Positions 1 to 7,364 are shown, numbered from the stretch's first letter. The stretch is 20,062 bases of DNA from an uncultured Muribaculaceae bacterium (GCA_934590135.1 CAKTOT010000033.1:1-20062); one strand, 5' to 3'. Numbers and translations are program-made. Notes: generated by a model from the letters alone, not told the origin.

Positions 1-387
1 GTTCTCGGGCGTGAAAAGATGTCGCGAACCATCGATATGGCTGCGGAAATGGGCTCCTTCTTCCGTGAGTTTGCGGTTATGGCTCAGTGAGAACACCTGG
101 AAGCCGCCGCTGTCGGTGAGTATGGGGCCGTCCCAACCATTGAATTTGTGCAGGCCTCCGACGCGGTTGAGAATCTCGATGCCGGGGCGCAAGTATAGAT
201 GATAAGTGTTGCCCAAGATGATTTGAGCATGAACCTGGCTGCGCAGTTCCGGGATATGAACACCCTTGACGCTGCCTTGTGTACCTACGGGCATGAATAT
301 AGGTGTCTCGATGACTCCGTGGTCGGTAACTATGCGTCCGGCGCGTGCCTTGGACGATGGATCGGTGGCTTGAAGCGTGAAATCCAT
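1..387 (-). CDS. tgt: Queuine/preQ1 tRNA-guanine transglycosylase, N-terminal 129 residues (cut by window edge)
   Basis: Reading from an ATG at 387 towards the left edge gives 129 codons with no stop, so the gene continues outside the window. Tgt swaps guanine-34 of GUN-anticodon tRNAs for a 7-deazaguanine base, the committing step of queuosine formation on tRNA. Visible family landmarks are the opening TPIFMPVGTQGSVKG (28-42), the ILGNTYHLYLRPG stretch (57-69) and TDSGGFQVFSL (91-101), whose Asp92 corresponds to the substrate-binding/catalytic Asp of the TDSGG(Y/F)Q motif. The second catalytic Asp and the zinc site lie in the missing C-terminal part. The start is 2 nt beyond the stop of the upstream nucleotidyltransferase gene, so both are probably co-transcribed. 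The assignment is firm. Confidence 0.95.
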   Translation of the reverse strand, partial: MDFTLQATDPSSKARAGRIVTDHGVIETPIFMPVGTQGSVKGVHIPELRSQVHAQIILGNTYHLYLRPGIEILNRVGGLHKFNGWDGPILTDSGGFQVFSLSHNRKLTEEGAHFRSHIDGSRHLFTPEN

Positions 388-389
388 TG

Positions 390-1310
390 TCAGAGGGTTG
401 TTTTGTCAAAAAGTTTGGCCGGGTAGCGACCCTGTCGGTGCAGCTCGGCCAACGCTTCGACTACATGTTCGCGGTCTTGTGCATAGGTGACGCCGAACCA
501 TTTGCCCGGAGTGCTTAGAACGGTTACCGAGGCTTCGCCGTTACGTATCAACTTGTCTACCACCGATGGGATGAAGAATTCGCGGGAAGGCTCGGCAATG
601 TACTTGTCCAGGAAGCGCCGAAATTCGCGCTCGCTGTATCCGAAGTAATCCGGGGTGAAGCCCCAAAGATTCATTGATACTGGTACATCGGCAGCCAAAG
701 GCTTGGGCGTTCCGTTTTCATCGTCATAAACTATAGAGCCGTCTGCGGCATAGTAGATTTTGCGCCGCTCGACAATCTTGATGAGTTTGCCGTCGGTGAC
801 GGTGCATACACCGCGCGATACCGAGCCGTTGCGGGTCATTGTATTGCCTATACAGAAGCCCACCATGCAATAGTTGCCGGGGATGTTTGTGCCGGTTTGG
901 GCAAAGTGGCGAGCCATCACTTCGAAGGCCTCATGCCCATAAAAGTCATCGGCATTGATGACAGCAAACGGGCCGTCTATGACGTCTTTGCTCATCATTA
1001 TGGCGTGATTGGTTCCCCAGGGGCGTGTGCGCTCCGGAGGGCAGGTGTAACCTTCGGGTAATGCATCGGTGCTTTGGAATACGATGCGGACATCGATTAC
1101 GCCATCGTATTTGCTGCATACGCGTTCGCGAAAATCCTTTTCGAAATCGTGGCGTATGACAAATACCACGCGGCCGAATCCAGCACGAAGAGCGTCGTAA
1201 ATAGAGTAGTCCATGATAGTCTCGCCGTGGGGTCCAAGCGGGTCAAGTTGCTTGAGGCCGCCGTAGCGGCTTCCCATTCCGGCTGCAAGTACAAGCAGTG
1301 TAGGTTTCAT
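390..1310 (-). CDS. Sugar-nucleotide-type nucleotidyltransferase (NTP_transferase fold)
   Basis: This 306-residue protein has the NTP-transferase signature LAAGMGSRYGGLKQ at residues 8-21, in which the glycine-rich loop binds the nucleotide and Lys20 is the conserved basic residue. INADDFYG (118-125) supplies the acidic residues expected to bind Mg2+. Such enzymes make NDP-sugars from NTP and a sugar phosphate, but the actual sugar cannot be read from the sequence. An open frame runs further upstream to 1505, but the ATG at 1310 is chosen because it places the signature at the usual N-terminal position. The 65 residues before it are unlike the family and would run back across a promoter-like box at 1407-1414. 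It precedes tgt by 2 nt. The family call is secure; the pathway is unknown. Confidence 0.88.
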   Translation of the reverse strand: MKPTLLVLAAGMGSRYGGLKQLDPLGPHGETIMDYSIYDALRAGFGRVVFVIRHDFEKDFRERVCSKYDGVIDVRIVFQSTDALPEGYTCPPERTRPWGTNHAIMMSKDVIDGPFAVINADDFYGHEAFEVMARHFAQTGTNIPGNYCMVGFCIGNTMTRNGSVSRGVCTVTDGKLIKIVERRKIYYAADGSIVYDDENGTPKPLAADVPVSMNLWGFTPDYFGYSEREFRRFLDKYIAEPSREFFIPSVVDKLIRNGEASVTVLSTPGKWFGVTYAQDREHVVEALAELHRQGRYPAKLFDKTTL

Positions 1311-1406
1311 ATATATGATGTGTCTATGTTTTTTACTGTTGTGTAAGTGCGCGCAAAGGCATATCGGAATATGGCGGCAGAAATATCCCTGCCGCGCATC
1401 AAAGTA

Positions 1407-1414
1407 CAAAATTA
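1407..1414 (-). promoter_or_regulatory. Probable Bacteroidetes -7 element for the nucleotidyltransferase-tgt operon
   Basis: On the minus strand the box reads TAATTTTG, an exact TAnnTTTG match, about 97 nt before the ATG at 1310. I see no good TTTG at the usual -33 distance; the upstream side holds a run of T on the minus strand. It lies back to back with a plus-strand box at 1457-1464. Confidence 0.5.
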
Positions 1415-1456
1415 CAAAAAAAAACGATTGGATGCCGCCATCCGGTGTTTTTTCTG

Positions 1457-1464
1457 TACTTTTG
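1457..1464 (+). promoter_or_regulatory. Probable Bacteroidetes -7 element for priA
   Basis: TACTTTTG is an exact TAnnTTTG match 81 nt upstream of the priA ATG. The nearest TTG upstream (1428-1430) is 26 bp away, longer than the usual 19-21 bp, so the -33 element is weak or absent. It diverges from the minus-strand box at 1407-1414. Confidence 0.5.
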
Positions 1465-1545
1465 TACTCCGCAAGGCGGCCGCGGTATATGTTTGTCGCA
1501 TTCATCGGCGCACATCACCGTCCGAAGACAGTCGCCATATAATTT

Positions 1546-4038
1546 ATGTCACAATTAGTCCAAGTTATAGTACCCGTTCCGGTGCCGCGCGTGTTCACCT
1601 ATAAGGTGCCACAGGCGTGGGAAGGACTCGTGGGTGAAGGCTATAGGGTAATAGTGCCTTTTGGACCGCGCAATCGCTATACGGGCATAGTCTGTGACGC
1701 TTTGGCGTCCGATCCCGGAGGAACTCTTAAGGAACTCGAAACCGTTCTGGATGATTATGCCGTAATGACCTCTCGCCAATTGAAGCTGATGGCCTGGATT
1801 TCGGAATACTATATGTGTAGTATAGGAGAGGTGATGCGCGCGGCCTTGCCCGCCGGACTTAAGGTCGAGACTGAGACCTTTGTCGAGGCCAATCCGGAAT
1901 TCGATCCGACAATTCCGCCGGGTATTACGGACGAGCGACAGCTGCTATTGTGGCAGGCTTTATGTTCCAAGGGCAAGATGACGCCCAAAGCTTTGTCTAA
2001 GGCCACAGGCTTAGAACATACTGAGCCATTATTGGATGCCTTGCTTAAGGCCGGAGCGGTGATGGTCAGTGAACGCCTTGTCGAGCGTTTCCGTCCGCGC
2101 AAACAGTTTATGGTGACTCCGGTGGTTGAAGACGGTGACAGACGGCAGGTTGTTCGCCGAATGTTTGAGGCAGTGTCCAAAGCCCCGGTACAGCAGCGAA
2201 TACTTGCCGCGTTACTTAAACTTTCCGGGGCTATAGGCGGTGAGGATGTGCGTCCCGTTGTGCGGCAATCATTGTTACAAGCGGCGGATGTTACAACGCC
2301 GGCATCGTTGACCGCACTTGAGGCCAAAGGACTGATACGCACCTTCACGGTGGAGACATCGCGTTTTGACGCTGATACGGCTCAATCATCGGATGCTGAT
2401 GGGCCGTGTGCATCGTTGCCATCACTATCAGACGAACAAGACGCGGCATTACGTGGTATACGCGAAGCTTTTGAACAAAAAGATGTCGTACTGCTGCACG
2501 GAGTGACTTCCAGTGGCAAGACTGAAATATACATACATCTCATAGACCGGGCCTTGCGCTCGGGACGACAAGCGCTTATGCTTGTTCCGGAAATTGCCTT
2601 GACCACCCAACTGACACGTCGCTTGCAGCGCGTATTCGGACAGCGCGTAGTCATATATCATTCCAAGTTTTCGGACGGCAAGCGCGTAGAAGTCTGGAAT
2701 GGGCTACTCAAAGATTCGTCGCCGCGTGTGGTCATCGGTGCTCGGTCGGCAGTGTTTTTACCGTTCCACAGTCTCGGCATAGTGATTGTGGACGAAGAGC
2801 ACGAGCCCAGCTATAAACAGTATGACCCTGCACCGCGATATAATGCACGCGATGTAGCTACGATGGTGGCACGTATGCACGGCGCCAAGACATTGTTGGG
2901 AAGTGCCACACCGAGTGTTGAGACTTATTATAAAGCAACTCAGGGCCGCTTCGGCCTGGTGACTCTATCCACACGCTACAAAGGCGTGCATCTGCCGTGC
3001 ATCATGGTGACGGATATGACGCGTGCACGCCTTAAGGGCGAGGTCAAGGGGGCACTGGCCGACAGTACGGCGCAGGAATTGGCCCAAGCAATCAACCATG
3101 GTAGTCAAGCTATAATATTCCATAATCGTCGTGGATATGCGCCCATAGCGAGGTGCAAGCAATGTGCATACATACCGAAGTGTCCCAATTGTGATGTGTC
3201 TATGACCTATCATAGGTACCAAGGTGAGCTGGTGTGTCATTACTGCGGGCACACGATGCGCTTGCCCAAGATATGTCCCGAATGCGGAATGCCGGCCATC
3301 GAAGTGCTCGGGTATGGTACCGAACGTGTCGAGGATGATATAGCCGAGCGCCTGCCCAAGGCCAAAATGCTGCGTATGGATTTGGATACTACGCGCAACA
3401 AGGACGATTATGCCAATATTATCGATGCTTTCTCGCAGCACAAGGCCGATATTCTTGTGGGTACGCAGATGGTCACTAAAGGCTTGGACTTTAGTGATGT
3501 AAGTACGGCTGTGGTGCTCAATGCCGATACCATCATCAATTATCCTGACTTTAGAGCCGCCGAGCGAGCATTCAATATGTTGGAACAAGTGAGCGGTCGA
3601 GCCGGACGGCGCGACACCCCCGGTCATGTAATCATACAGACCGCCAACCCCGGTCATCCTATAATAGGATATGTGTGCAAACACGATTATCATGGATACT
3701 ATGAGCACGAGTTAGGTGAGCGTCAAGCCTTTGGTTATCCGCCTTTTGCACATATTATATACATATACTTCAAGCATAAAGACGCCGAACGTGTGGCACG
3801 AGCTTCAGAGGTGTTTGCCTCGATGATGCGTCGTACTTTCGGGACCGGAGTATATGGCCCTGATGCGCCCGAAGTGGGACGAATACAACAGATGTACATA
3901 CGGCGTATTATGCTCAAGTTTAAGCCCGGTATCTCGCCATCGCAAGTCAAACAGGCCATCGGACAGATATACACGAATTTTTATAATGCCGGTTCGTATA
4001 CGGGATTGTATATCTACTATGATGTGGATCCGGTATGA
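1546..4038 (+). CDS. priA: Primosomal replication-restart helicase PriA (primosomal protein N')
   Basis: PriA recognises stalled forks and D-loops, unwinds the lagging arm with 3'-5' polarity and reloads the replicative helicase. The N-terminus (VIVPVPVPRVFTYKVP) is the 3'-DNA-binding domain. Walker A GVTSSGKTE is at about 319-327 and the DEEH helicase box at 416-419. Eight zinc-binding cysteines (537, 540, 546, 549, 564, 567, 577, 580) form the two zinc knuckles between the helicase lobes. Later helicase motifs include LVGTQMVTKGLDF and the QVSGRAGR motif VI. At 830 residues it is longer than the E. coli enzyme (about 730), as is usual in Bacteroidetes. It starts at the first ATG of the frame behind a -7 box. 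Its stop overlaps the start of a small membrane ORF. Confidence 0.97.
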   Translation: MSQLVQVIVPVPVPRVFTYKVPQAWEGLVGEGYRVIVPFGPRNRYTGIVCDALASDPGGTLKELETVLDDYAVMTSRQLKLMAWISEYYMCSIGEVMRAALPAGLKVETETFVEANPEFDPTIPPGITDERQLLLWQALCSKGKMTPKALSKATGLEHTEPLLDALLKAGAVMVSERLVERFRPRKQFMVTPVVEDGDRRQVVRRMFEAVSKAPVQQRILAALLKLSGAIGGEDVRPVVRQSLLQAADVTTPASLTALEAKGLIRTFTVETSRFDADTAQSSDADGPCASLPSLSDEQDAALRGIREAFEQKDVVLLHGVTSSGKTEIYIHLIDRALRSGRQALMLVPEIALTTQLTRRLQRVFGQRVVIYHSKFSDGKRVEVWNGLLKDSSPRVVIGARSAVFLPFHSLGIVIVDEEHEPSYKQYDPAPRYNARDVATMVARMHGAKTLLGSATPSVETYYKATQGRFGLVTLSTRYKGVHLPCIMVTDMTRARLKGEVKGALADSTAQELAQAINHGSQAIIFHNRRGYAPIARCKQCAYIPKCPNCDVSMTYHRYQGELVCHYCGHTMRLPKICPECGMPAIEVLGYGTERVEDDIAERLPKAKMLRMDLDTTRNKDDYANIIDAFSQHKADILVGTQMVTKGLDFSDVSTAVVLNADTIINYPDFRAAERAFNMLEQVSGRAGRRDTPGHVIIQTANPGHPIIGYVCKHDYHGYYEHELGERQAFGYPPFAHIIYIYFKHKDAERVARASEVFASMMRRTFGTGVYGPDAPEVGRIQQMYIRRIMLKFKPGISPSQVKQAIGQIYTNFYNAGSYTGLYIYYDVDPV

Positions 4039-4187
4039 TACGTAAGAAGAGCGAGGAGTTGGGCGCTATATATGTCTGTTTGTGTGCGATTGATGCGGTC
4101 TGTTATTCGTTCGTTGCTGTTTATAGCTATTTATGGGTGAGTGCGATACCCGTTATGGCTTTTGTCGTATCTGCGTACCTTCTTTGA
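4035..4187 (+). CDS. Predicted 50-residue small membrane protein overlapping the priA stop
   Basis: An ATG at 4035 overlaps the priA stop in an ATGA junction (stop TGA 4036-4038), the arrangement typical of translational coupling. The frame stays open for 50 codons and ends with TGA at 4185-4187. The product begins with a basic/acidic head (MIRKKSEELG) followed by two hydrophobic stretches, about residues 11-34 (rich in I, V, C, Y, F) and 37-50, separated by Ser-Ala-Ile-Pro. This suggests a one- or two-helix inner-membrane peptide with a cytoplasmic N-terminus. I do not recognise a family. The frame is short enough to be open by chance; the coupling and the strong hydrophobic bias are the support. 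No promoter of its own is seen, so it would be expressed with priA. Confidence 0.45.
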   Translation: MIRKKSEELGAIYVCLCAIDAVCYSFVAVYSYLWVSAIPVMAFVVSAYLL

Positions 4188-4264
4188 TGTGAGCATGGAC
4201 TTTAGCCGTGGGAATAATAACTGATTAGCATCTGTTTCACACTTTTTTGCGGATAATCAGAGTC

Positions 4265-4291
4265 TTTGTAAGCGGAAAATTCGTACCTTTG
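4265..4291 (+). promoter_or_regulatory. Promoter of bamD-rpoZ
   Basis: TACCTTTG at 4284-4291 is an exact -7 match 32 nt before the bamD ATG. A TTTG at 4265-4268 could be the -33 element, but the 15-bp spacing is short. A 7-bp inverted repeat, CTGATTA (4221-4227) and TAATCAG (4254-4260), lies immediately upstream and could be an operator; that is inference only. Confidence 0.6.
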
Positions 4292-4323
4292 CATATTAAT
4301 TATCTGACAGATATACGTATATA

Positions 4324-5124
4324 ATGCGTAAGCTACTGACATACACATTGTTGGCTCTTGCTGTGACGTCTTGTGGCGAATATCAGCGCGTCCTCAAGAG
4401 TACGGACAACGACTACAAGTTCGAGTACGCCAAGCGTGCATTCGAACAAAAACGTTATTCGCAGGCGGCAACCATTCTGACGGATTTGGTCACGGTCTTC
4501 AAGGGGTCGTCCAAGGCTGAGGAATCGTTGTATCTGCTGGCTATGAGTTACTATGAGAACAAGGATTATGTCAGCTCGGGAGCATTCTTCGAGAAGTACT
4601 ACTCGCGCTATCCCAAAGGCAAATATGCCGAGCCGGCGCGCTTCTATTGCGGCTATGGATACTATCTAGATTCGCCGGAACCGCAGCTTGACCAGACCGG
4701 AACCATTAAAGCGATACGCGAATTACAAAGCTTTATAGACTACTTCCCGCGTAGTGAGAAGGTATCTACGGCTCAAAATGCGATTTTTGAGCTGCAAGAC
4801 AAGTTGACATTGAAGCAGTTGCAGAACGCACAGTTGTATTACAACCTTGGTACGTATATGGGCAATAATTACGAGAGTTGCGTCATTGTAGCCAAGAACG
4901 CTATTAAAGATTACCCATATTCCAAGTACAAGGAAGATTTGGAGATGCTGGTGCTCAAGGCTCGTTATCAAGAAGCAAACCTCAGTGTCGAAGAGCGTAA
5001 GGCCGACCGCTTCCGCGATGTTATAGACGAGTATTACTCGTTTATCAACAACTATCCGGACAGCCCATATCGCTCCGAGGCTGATAATATTCTCAAGATT
5101 GCACATAAGTACGTCAAAGAATGA
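4324..5124 (+). CDS. bamD: Outer-membrane assembly lipoprotein BamD
   Basis: A 266-residue lipoprotein of the beta-barrel assembly machinery, which with BamA folds outer-membrane proteins from the periplasmic side. The signal peptide ends in a lipobox, LAVTSC, with Cys17 as the lipidated residue. The rest is helical TPR-like repeats typical of the YfiO/BamD family: the FEYAKRAFEQKRYSQAATIL and KAEESLYLLAMSYYENKDY helices, then SFIDYFPRSEKVSTAQ and a closing repeat near the C-terminus. Length fits the family (about 245-280). It has its own promoter and is followed 43 nt later by an rpoZ-like gene, a pairing I recall as common in Bacteroidetes. The start is well placed because the signal peptide begins directly at the ATG. 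Confidence 0.93.
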   Translation: MRKLLTYTLLALAVTSCGEYQRVLKSTDNDYKFEYAKRAFEQKRYSQAATILTDLVTVFKGSSKAEESLYLLAMSYYENKDYVSSGAFFEKYYSRYPKGKYAEPARFYCGYGYYLDSPEPQLDQTGTIKAIRELQSFIDYFPRSEKVSTAQNAIFELQDKLTLKQLQNAQLYYNLGTYMGNNYESCVIVAKNAIKDYPYSKYKEDLEMLVLKARYQEANLSVEERKADRFRDVIDEYYSFINNYPDSPYRSEADNILKIAHKYVKE

Positions 5125-5167
5125 CGTCTTACACAACTATAAAAACAATATATACATATATTATATA

Positions 5168-5503
5168 ATGGACTACAAGAAAACAAACGCGCCGCTAAAC
5201 ACCGTAACACGCGACCTCATCGACTTGTCCAAGCAAACAGGCAATATCTACGAGACAGTATGCGTGATAGCAAAACGCTCCAATCAGATTGCTGCCGAAA
5301 TGAAGCACGATCTTGAGAAGAAACTCCAAGAATTTGCTTCGCTTAACGACAACCTCGAAGAGATCACCGAAAATCGTGAACAAATCGAAATCTCTCGTTA
5401 TTACGAAAAACTACCCAAGCCAACACTGATTGCCACGCAAGAGTATGTAGACCATCGTCTGACATTCCGCAACCCGGCTACGGATAAGTCAGCGCTTGAC
5501 TGA
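5168..5503 (+). CDS. rpoZ: RNA polymerase omega-like subunit (RpoZ/Rpb6 family)
   Basis: The 111-residue product carries the omega/Rpb6 core helix: GNIYETVCVIAKRSNQIAAE (about residues 26-45) matches the family pattern of an IAKRA-x-QI(A) stretch that latches the beta' C-terminus. The following segment (KHDLEKKLQEFASL) is a probable coiled helix, and the C-terminal part (RYYEKLPKPTLIATQEYV) is typical of Bacteroidetes versions. An open frame extends upstream to 5099, overlapping bamD, but the ATG at 5168 is preferred: the extra upstream residues are low-complexity N/K/Y/I from the AT-rich intergenic leader. Probably expressed from the bamD promoter. The family is a good match but divergent from proteobacterial omega. 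Confidence 0.85.
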   Translation: MDYKKTNAPLNTVTRDLIDLSKQTGNIYETVCVIAKRSNQIAAEMKHDLEKKLQEFASLNDNLEEITENREQIEISRYYEKLPKPTLIATQEYVDHRLTFRNPATDKSALD

Positions 5504-5505
5504 GG

Positions 5506-5628
5506 CATTACATCCGGTCCGCTGTAAAAGTCCGCAAAAAGATAATAGGACAATATGCGGGATTTCGAAGATTATAGCCGTTGGTGCAGACGTCTGACAT
5601 GATGACGACTAACGGACTGAAATGTAAG
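5506..5628 (+). other. Non-coding spacer with long complementary segments (possible structured rpoZ 3' RNA)
   Basis: No gene is visible between rpoZ and the tRNA promoter. By eye the spacer can fold. TTACAT (5508-5513) pairs with ATGTAA (5622-5627) and GTCCG (5517-5521) with CGGAC (5613-5617). Alternatively, CCGTTGGT (5578-5585) pairs with ACTAACGG (5608-5615), one G-U pair, and encloses CGTC (5591-5594) with GACG (5604-5607). The two foldings share bases 5613-5615, so they are partly exclusive. No U-tract follows and no TAnnTTTG box precedes it, so it is neither a standard terminator nor an obvious independent transcript. Confidence 0.3.
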
Positions 5629-5687
5629 ACATAGGCACTGCTATAGCGTTAGGGCGGAAAAAAGAAACGAAAAAACACGGCAAAATA

Positions 5688-5719
5688 TTTGGCCGGAAGA
5701 AAAAAAAGTCCTAACTTTG
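5688..5719 (+). promoter_or_regulatory. Strong -33/-7 promoter of the tRNA-Arg pair
   Basis: TTTG at 5688-5691 and TAACTTTG at 5712-5719 are separated by exactly 20 bp, a textbook Bacteroidetes promoter. It lies 23 nt before the first tRNA gene, leaving a short leader to be trimmed by RNase P. Confidence 0.85.
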
Positions 5720-5742
5720 CAGTCGCAAAGCCGAAAGGCAAT

Positions 5743-5816
5743 GGCTCATTAGCTCAACTGAATAGAGCATCTGACTACGGATCAGAAGGTTACAGGTTTG
5801 AATCCTGTATGAGTCA
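5743..5816 (+). tRNA. tRNA-Arg (anticodon ACG), copy 1
   Basis: A 74-nt cloverleaf. The acceptor stem GGCTCAT pairs with ATGAGTC (one G-U pair), with discriminator A at 5816. The anticodon stem TCTGA/TCAGA closes the 7-nt loop CTACGGA, giving anticodon ACG at 5777-5779. The T arm is CAGG-TTTGAATC-CCTG-like. A34 is expected to be edited to inosine by TadA, so one tRNA reads CGU, CGC and CGA. The 3' CCA is not encoded and must be added post-transcriptionally. Confidence 0.96.
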
Positions 5817-5837
5817 CAAAATTTATTATTACAAGGA

Positions 5838-5911
5838 GGCTCATTAGCTCAACTGAATAGAGCATCTGACTACGGATCAGAAGGTTACAGGTTTGAATCC
5901 TGTATGAGTCA
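5838..5911 (+). tRNA. tRNA-Arg (anticodon ACG), copy 2, identical to copy 1
   Basis: Base-for-base identical to the tRNA at 5743-5816, offset by 95 bp, with anticodon ACG at 5872-5874. The 21-nt spacer between the copies is AT-rich and contains no promoter, so both are read as one precursor from the promoter at 5688-5719. A terminator follows 4 nt after the second copy. Again no encoded CCA. Confidence 0.96.
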
Positions 5912-5915
5912 CTGC

Positions 5916-5944
5916 AGCGGCAGACTGAAGTTTGCCGCTTTTTT
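5916..5944 (+). terminator. Rho-independent terminator of the tRNA-Arg operon
   Basis: AGCGGCA (5916-5922) pairs perfectly with TGCCGCT (5933-5939) around a 10-nt loop, followed at once by a run of T to 5944. A classic intrinsic terminator directly after the second tRNA. Confidence 0.88.
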
Positions 5945-6180
5945 ATATAAGTGCATATGAGTAAGTGGTGCGAGAAAACGTCGGCAGTCAATTGTGTCCG
6001 AGGAATGGTATAATGGCATTAATTTCTGATAAAAGACGGCTGTCTCACAAAGTATGTTTTCGTTGATGCGCCGATACAGAGTAATCCGAACAAAGCTACA
6101 TCTAAAGTATAGCCTGCCGTTTTGGGGGAAATAGATATGAAGGGTGGGGCGATGCGGTTAAAAAATGTATAGACCTGTCA
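5945..6180. other. Intergenic stretch with no recognisable gene
   Basis: Between the tRNA terminator and the TPR-gene promoter I see no convincing ORF, RNA gene or hairpin on either strand. A GGCTGTCTCACAAAGT stretch near 6038-6053 faintly recalls insertion-sequence ends, but no transposase or matching second end is present. Confidence 0.4.
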
Positions 6181-6198
6181 TTGTTCCGAATTAGATTG

Positions 6199-6206
6199 TA
6201 CCTTTG
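6199..6206 (+). promoter_or_regulatory. -7 element for the TPR protein gene
   Basis: TACCTTTG, an exact TAnnTTTG match 28 nt before the ATG at 6235. A TTG at 6181-6183 might serve as -33, but the 15-bp spacing is short. The box lies downstream of the alternative TTG start at 6181, which argues for the ATG at 6235. Confidence 0.65.
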
Positions 6207-6234
6207 TGTTAGGACAATAATAGAGTACGACAAA

Positions 6235-7227
6235 ATGAATCATAATCATAATAGCATCCGGGTATACACGAATACGGTTGCACATACAGCCAACGTCATT
6301 CATAATGCCAAGCCGCTTATAAGTGGCGTACAATCGGTAATACTGATGTTCGCGATGTTGTATGTACTTGCAGCATCGCCGGGCATGTCTGCTCAGAGTC
6401 GCGGTGCCGAGCTGAAATTGCCGCATCTTACGCCTAAAGAAAAAGCATTTAAGGACGATTCGTTACAACTGATGGAACGCCCCTACTTCCTGCTCATAGA
6501 TCAAAGCGAACAAGCCCTCGACTCGGGGGATTATGCCGCTGCCGGGTTGCGATTGGTAGAGGCCATGGCTGTCGAGCCGGACAATCCCCTAAACGTGGCG
6601 CTTATGTCCAATCTCGGAATGTTATACTTCTATAACGAGCAAGACTCGCTTGCCCTGACCACACTGAATGAAGTATGTCGTCGTTCACCCAAGCTTATAG
6701 TCGGGCGTGAGAATAGGGCGCGAGTACTTCTGTCTATGGGACGCGATGCAGAAGCGTACAAAGACTATGCGGCCGTCTTGGCCATAGATAGTATCAATTC
6801 GACGGCTCGATTTTATCATGGTATGATAGCCTTATATGCCGGGCAACTTGATACTGCCGTCTGTGACTTCAAAGTTCTGGAGCGTGTAGTACCCGAGTCC
6901 TCGGATACATACCTTGCCATGGGTACGCTCTACTCTATGTCCGGAAACGATAGGGAAGCGGTACACTATCTGCGCAAACTTGTCGAACGATCTCCGGCGC
7001 CCGAATACTATGCCATGCTGGCAGGGTCGCTTATAGCTACAGAGTCGCTTAACGAGGCATCTGAAACGCTCGAAAAAGCATTAAAGTTATACCCTAACGA
7101 TGGGGAGCTATATTACTATCGCGCAAAGCTTAACCGCTGTCGTTATATGAATGACGAAGCTCATCAAGATGCGGCTAAAGCACTGAAACTCGGCGTACAG
7201 CGAAAGAAAGTTGAAGCGTTGTTTTAA
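6235..7227 (+). CDS. Secreted or membrane-anchored TPR-repeat protein
   Basis: A 330-residue protein. After a polar 30-residue head comes a hydrophobic segment (about 33-50, VILMFAMLYVLAASPG) and then MSAQS, readable as an unusually long signal peptide cleaved near SAQ or as an N-terminal anchor. The remainder is helical and repetitive with TPR periodicity: LLIDQSEQALDSGDYAAAG, NLGMLYFYNEQDSLALTTLN, ARVLLSMGRDAEAYKDY, FYHGMIALYAGQLDTAV and LAMGTLYSMSGNDREAVHYL. TPRs are protein-protein scaffolds, so a periplasmic adaptor role is plausible, but no specific function can be assigned. The ATG at 6235 is used because a -7 box lies between it and the upstream TTG at 6181. The short pre-sequence start at 6346 (MFAMLYVL) would give a more ordinary signal peptide and cannot be excluded. 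Confidence 0.8.
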   Translation: MNHNHNSIRVYTNTVAHTANVIHNAKPLISGVQSVILMFAMLYVLAASPGMSAQSRGAELKLPHLTPKEKAFKDDSLQLMERPYFLLIDQSEQALDSGDYAAAGLRLVEAMAVEPDNPLNVALMSNLGMLYFYNEQDSLALTTLNEVCRRSPKLIVGRENRARVLLSMGRDAEAYKDYAAVLAIDSINSTARFYHGMIALYAGQLDTAVCDFKVLERVVPESSDTYLAMGTLYSMSGNDREAVHYLRKLVERSPAPEYYAMLAGSLIATESLNEASETLEKALKLYPNDGELYYYRAKLNRCRYMNDEAHQDAAKALKLGVQRKKVEALF

Positions 7228-7293
7228 TAAAAATTTGTCTGCGTGTCACAATTGCACGTATAATAAACACTTGCGTTTCCGTTGCACACGTTA

Positions 7294-7308
7294 TCTACAT
7301 TATGTAGA
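7294..7308. repeat. Perfect 15-bp palindrome upstream of the HU/SPOR gene
   Basis: TCTACAT (7294-7300), a central T, then ATGTAGA (7302-7308). It lies in the 137-nt gap between the TPR gene and the HU/SPOR start, upstream of the -7 box at 7353. It could bind a dimeric regulator; as a hairpin its loop would be too tight and there is no U-tract. Confidence 0.4.
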
Positions 7309-7352
7309 AAACTTTGATGGCTCAACATATTCCCTGTCCCGTCAAAAATTGT

Positions 7353-7360
7353 TATCTTTG
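7353..7360 (+). promoter_or_regulatory. -7 element at the HU/SPOR gene start
   Basis: TATCTTTG matches TAnnTTTG exactly and ends only 4 nt before the GTG at 7365. No TTTG is seen at the usual -33 distance. If it is used, transcription would begin at or next to the GTG, giving a leaderless mRNA. Confidence 0.5.
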
Positions 7361-7364
7361 CAAT

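Noticed and set aside
1311..1505. 65-residue N-terminal extension of the nucleotidyltransferase
   Set aside because: The extension is unlike the family and would cross a TAnnTTTG box; the NTP-binding signature is correctly placed from the ATG at 1310.
2965..3708. 247-residue minus-strand ORF opposite priA
   Set aside because: Antisense to the conserved zinc and helicase region of priA; composition is that of a shadow frame.
4723..5136. 137-residue minus-strand ORF opposite bamD
   Set aside because: Lies fully antisense to a well-supported bamD, has no recognisable domain and no promoter; a shadow frame.
6001..6040. tRNA-like segment with GGTATAATGGC resembling a D arm
   Set aside because: No acceptor, anticodon or T arm can be completed around it.
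6035..6056. Stretch resembling a Bacteroidetes insertion-sequence end (GGCTGTCTCACAAAGT)
   Set aside because: No matching inverted end, target duplication or transposase fragment is visible nearby; similarity is only from memory of such ends.
7234..7266. TTTG, 21 bp, TATAAT-like sequence downstream of the TPR gene
   Set aside because: The second element is the proteobacterial rather than the Bacteroidetes -7 consensus, so it is not convincing here.
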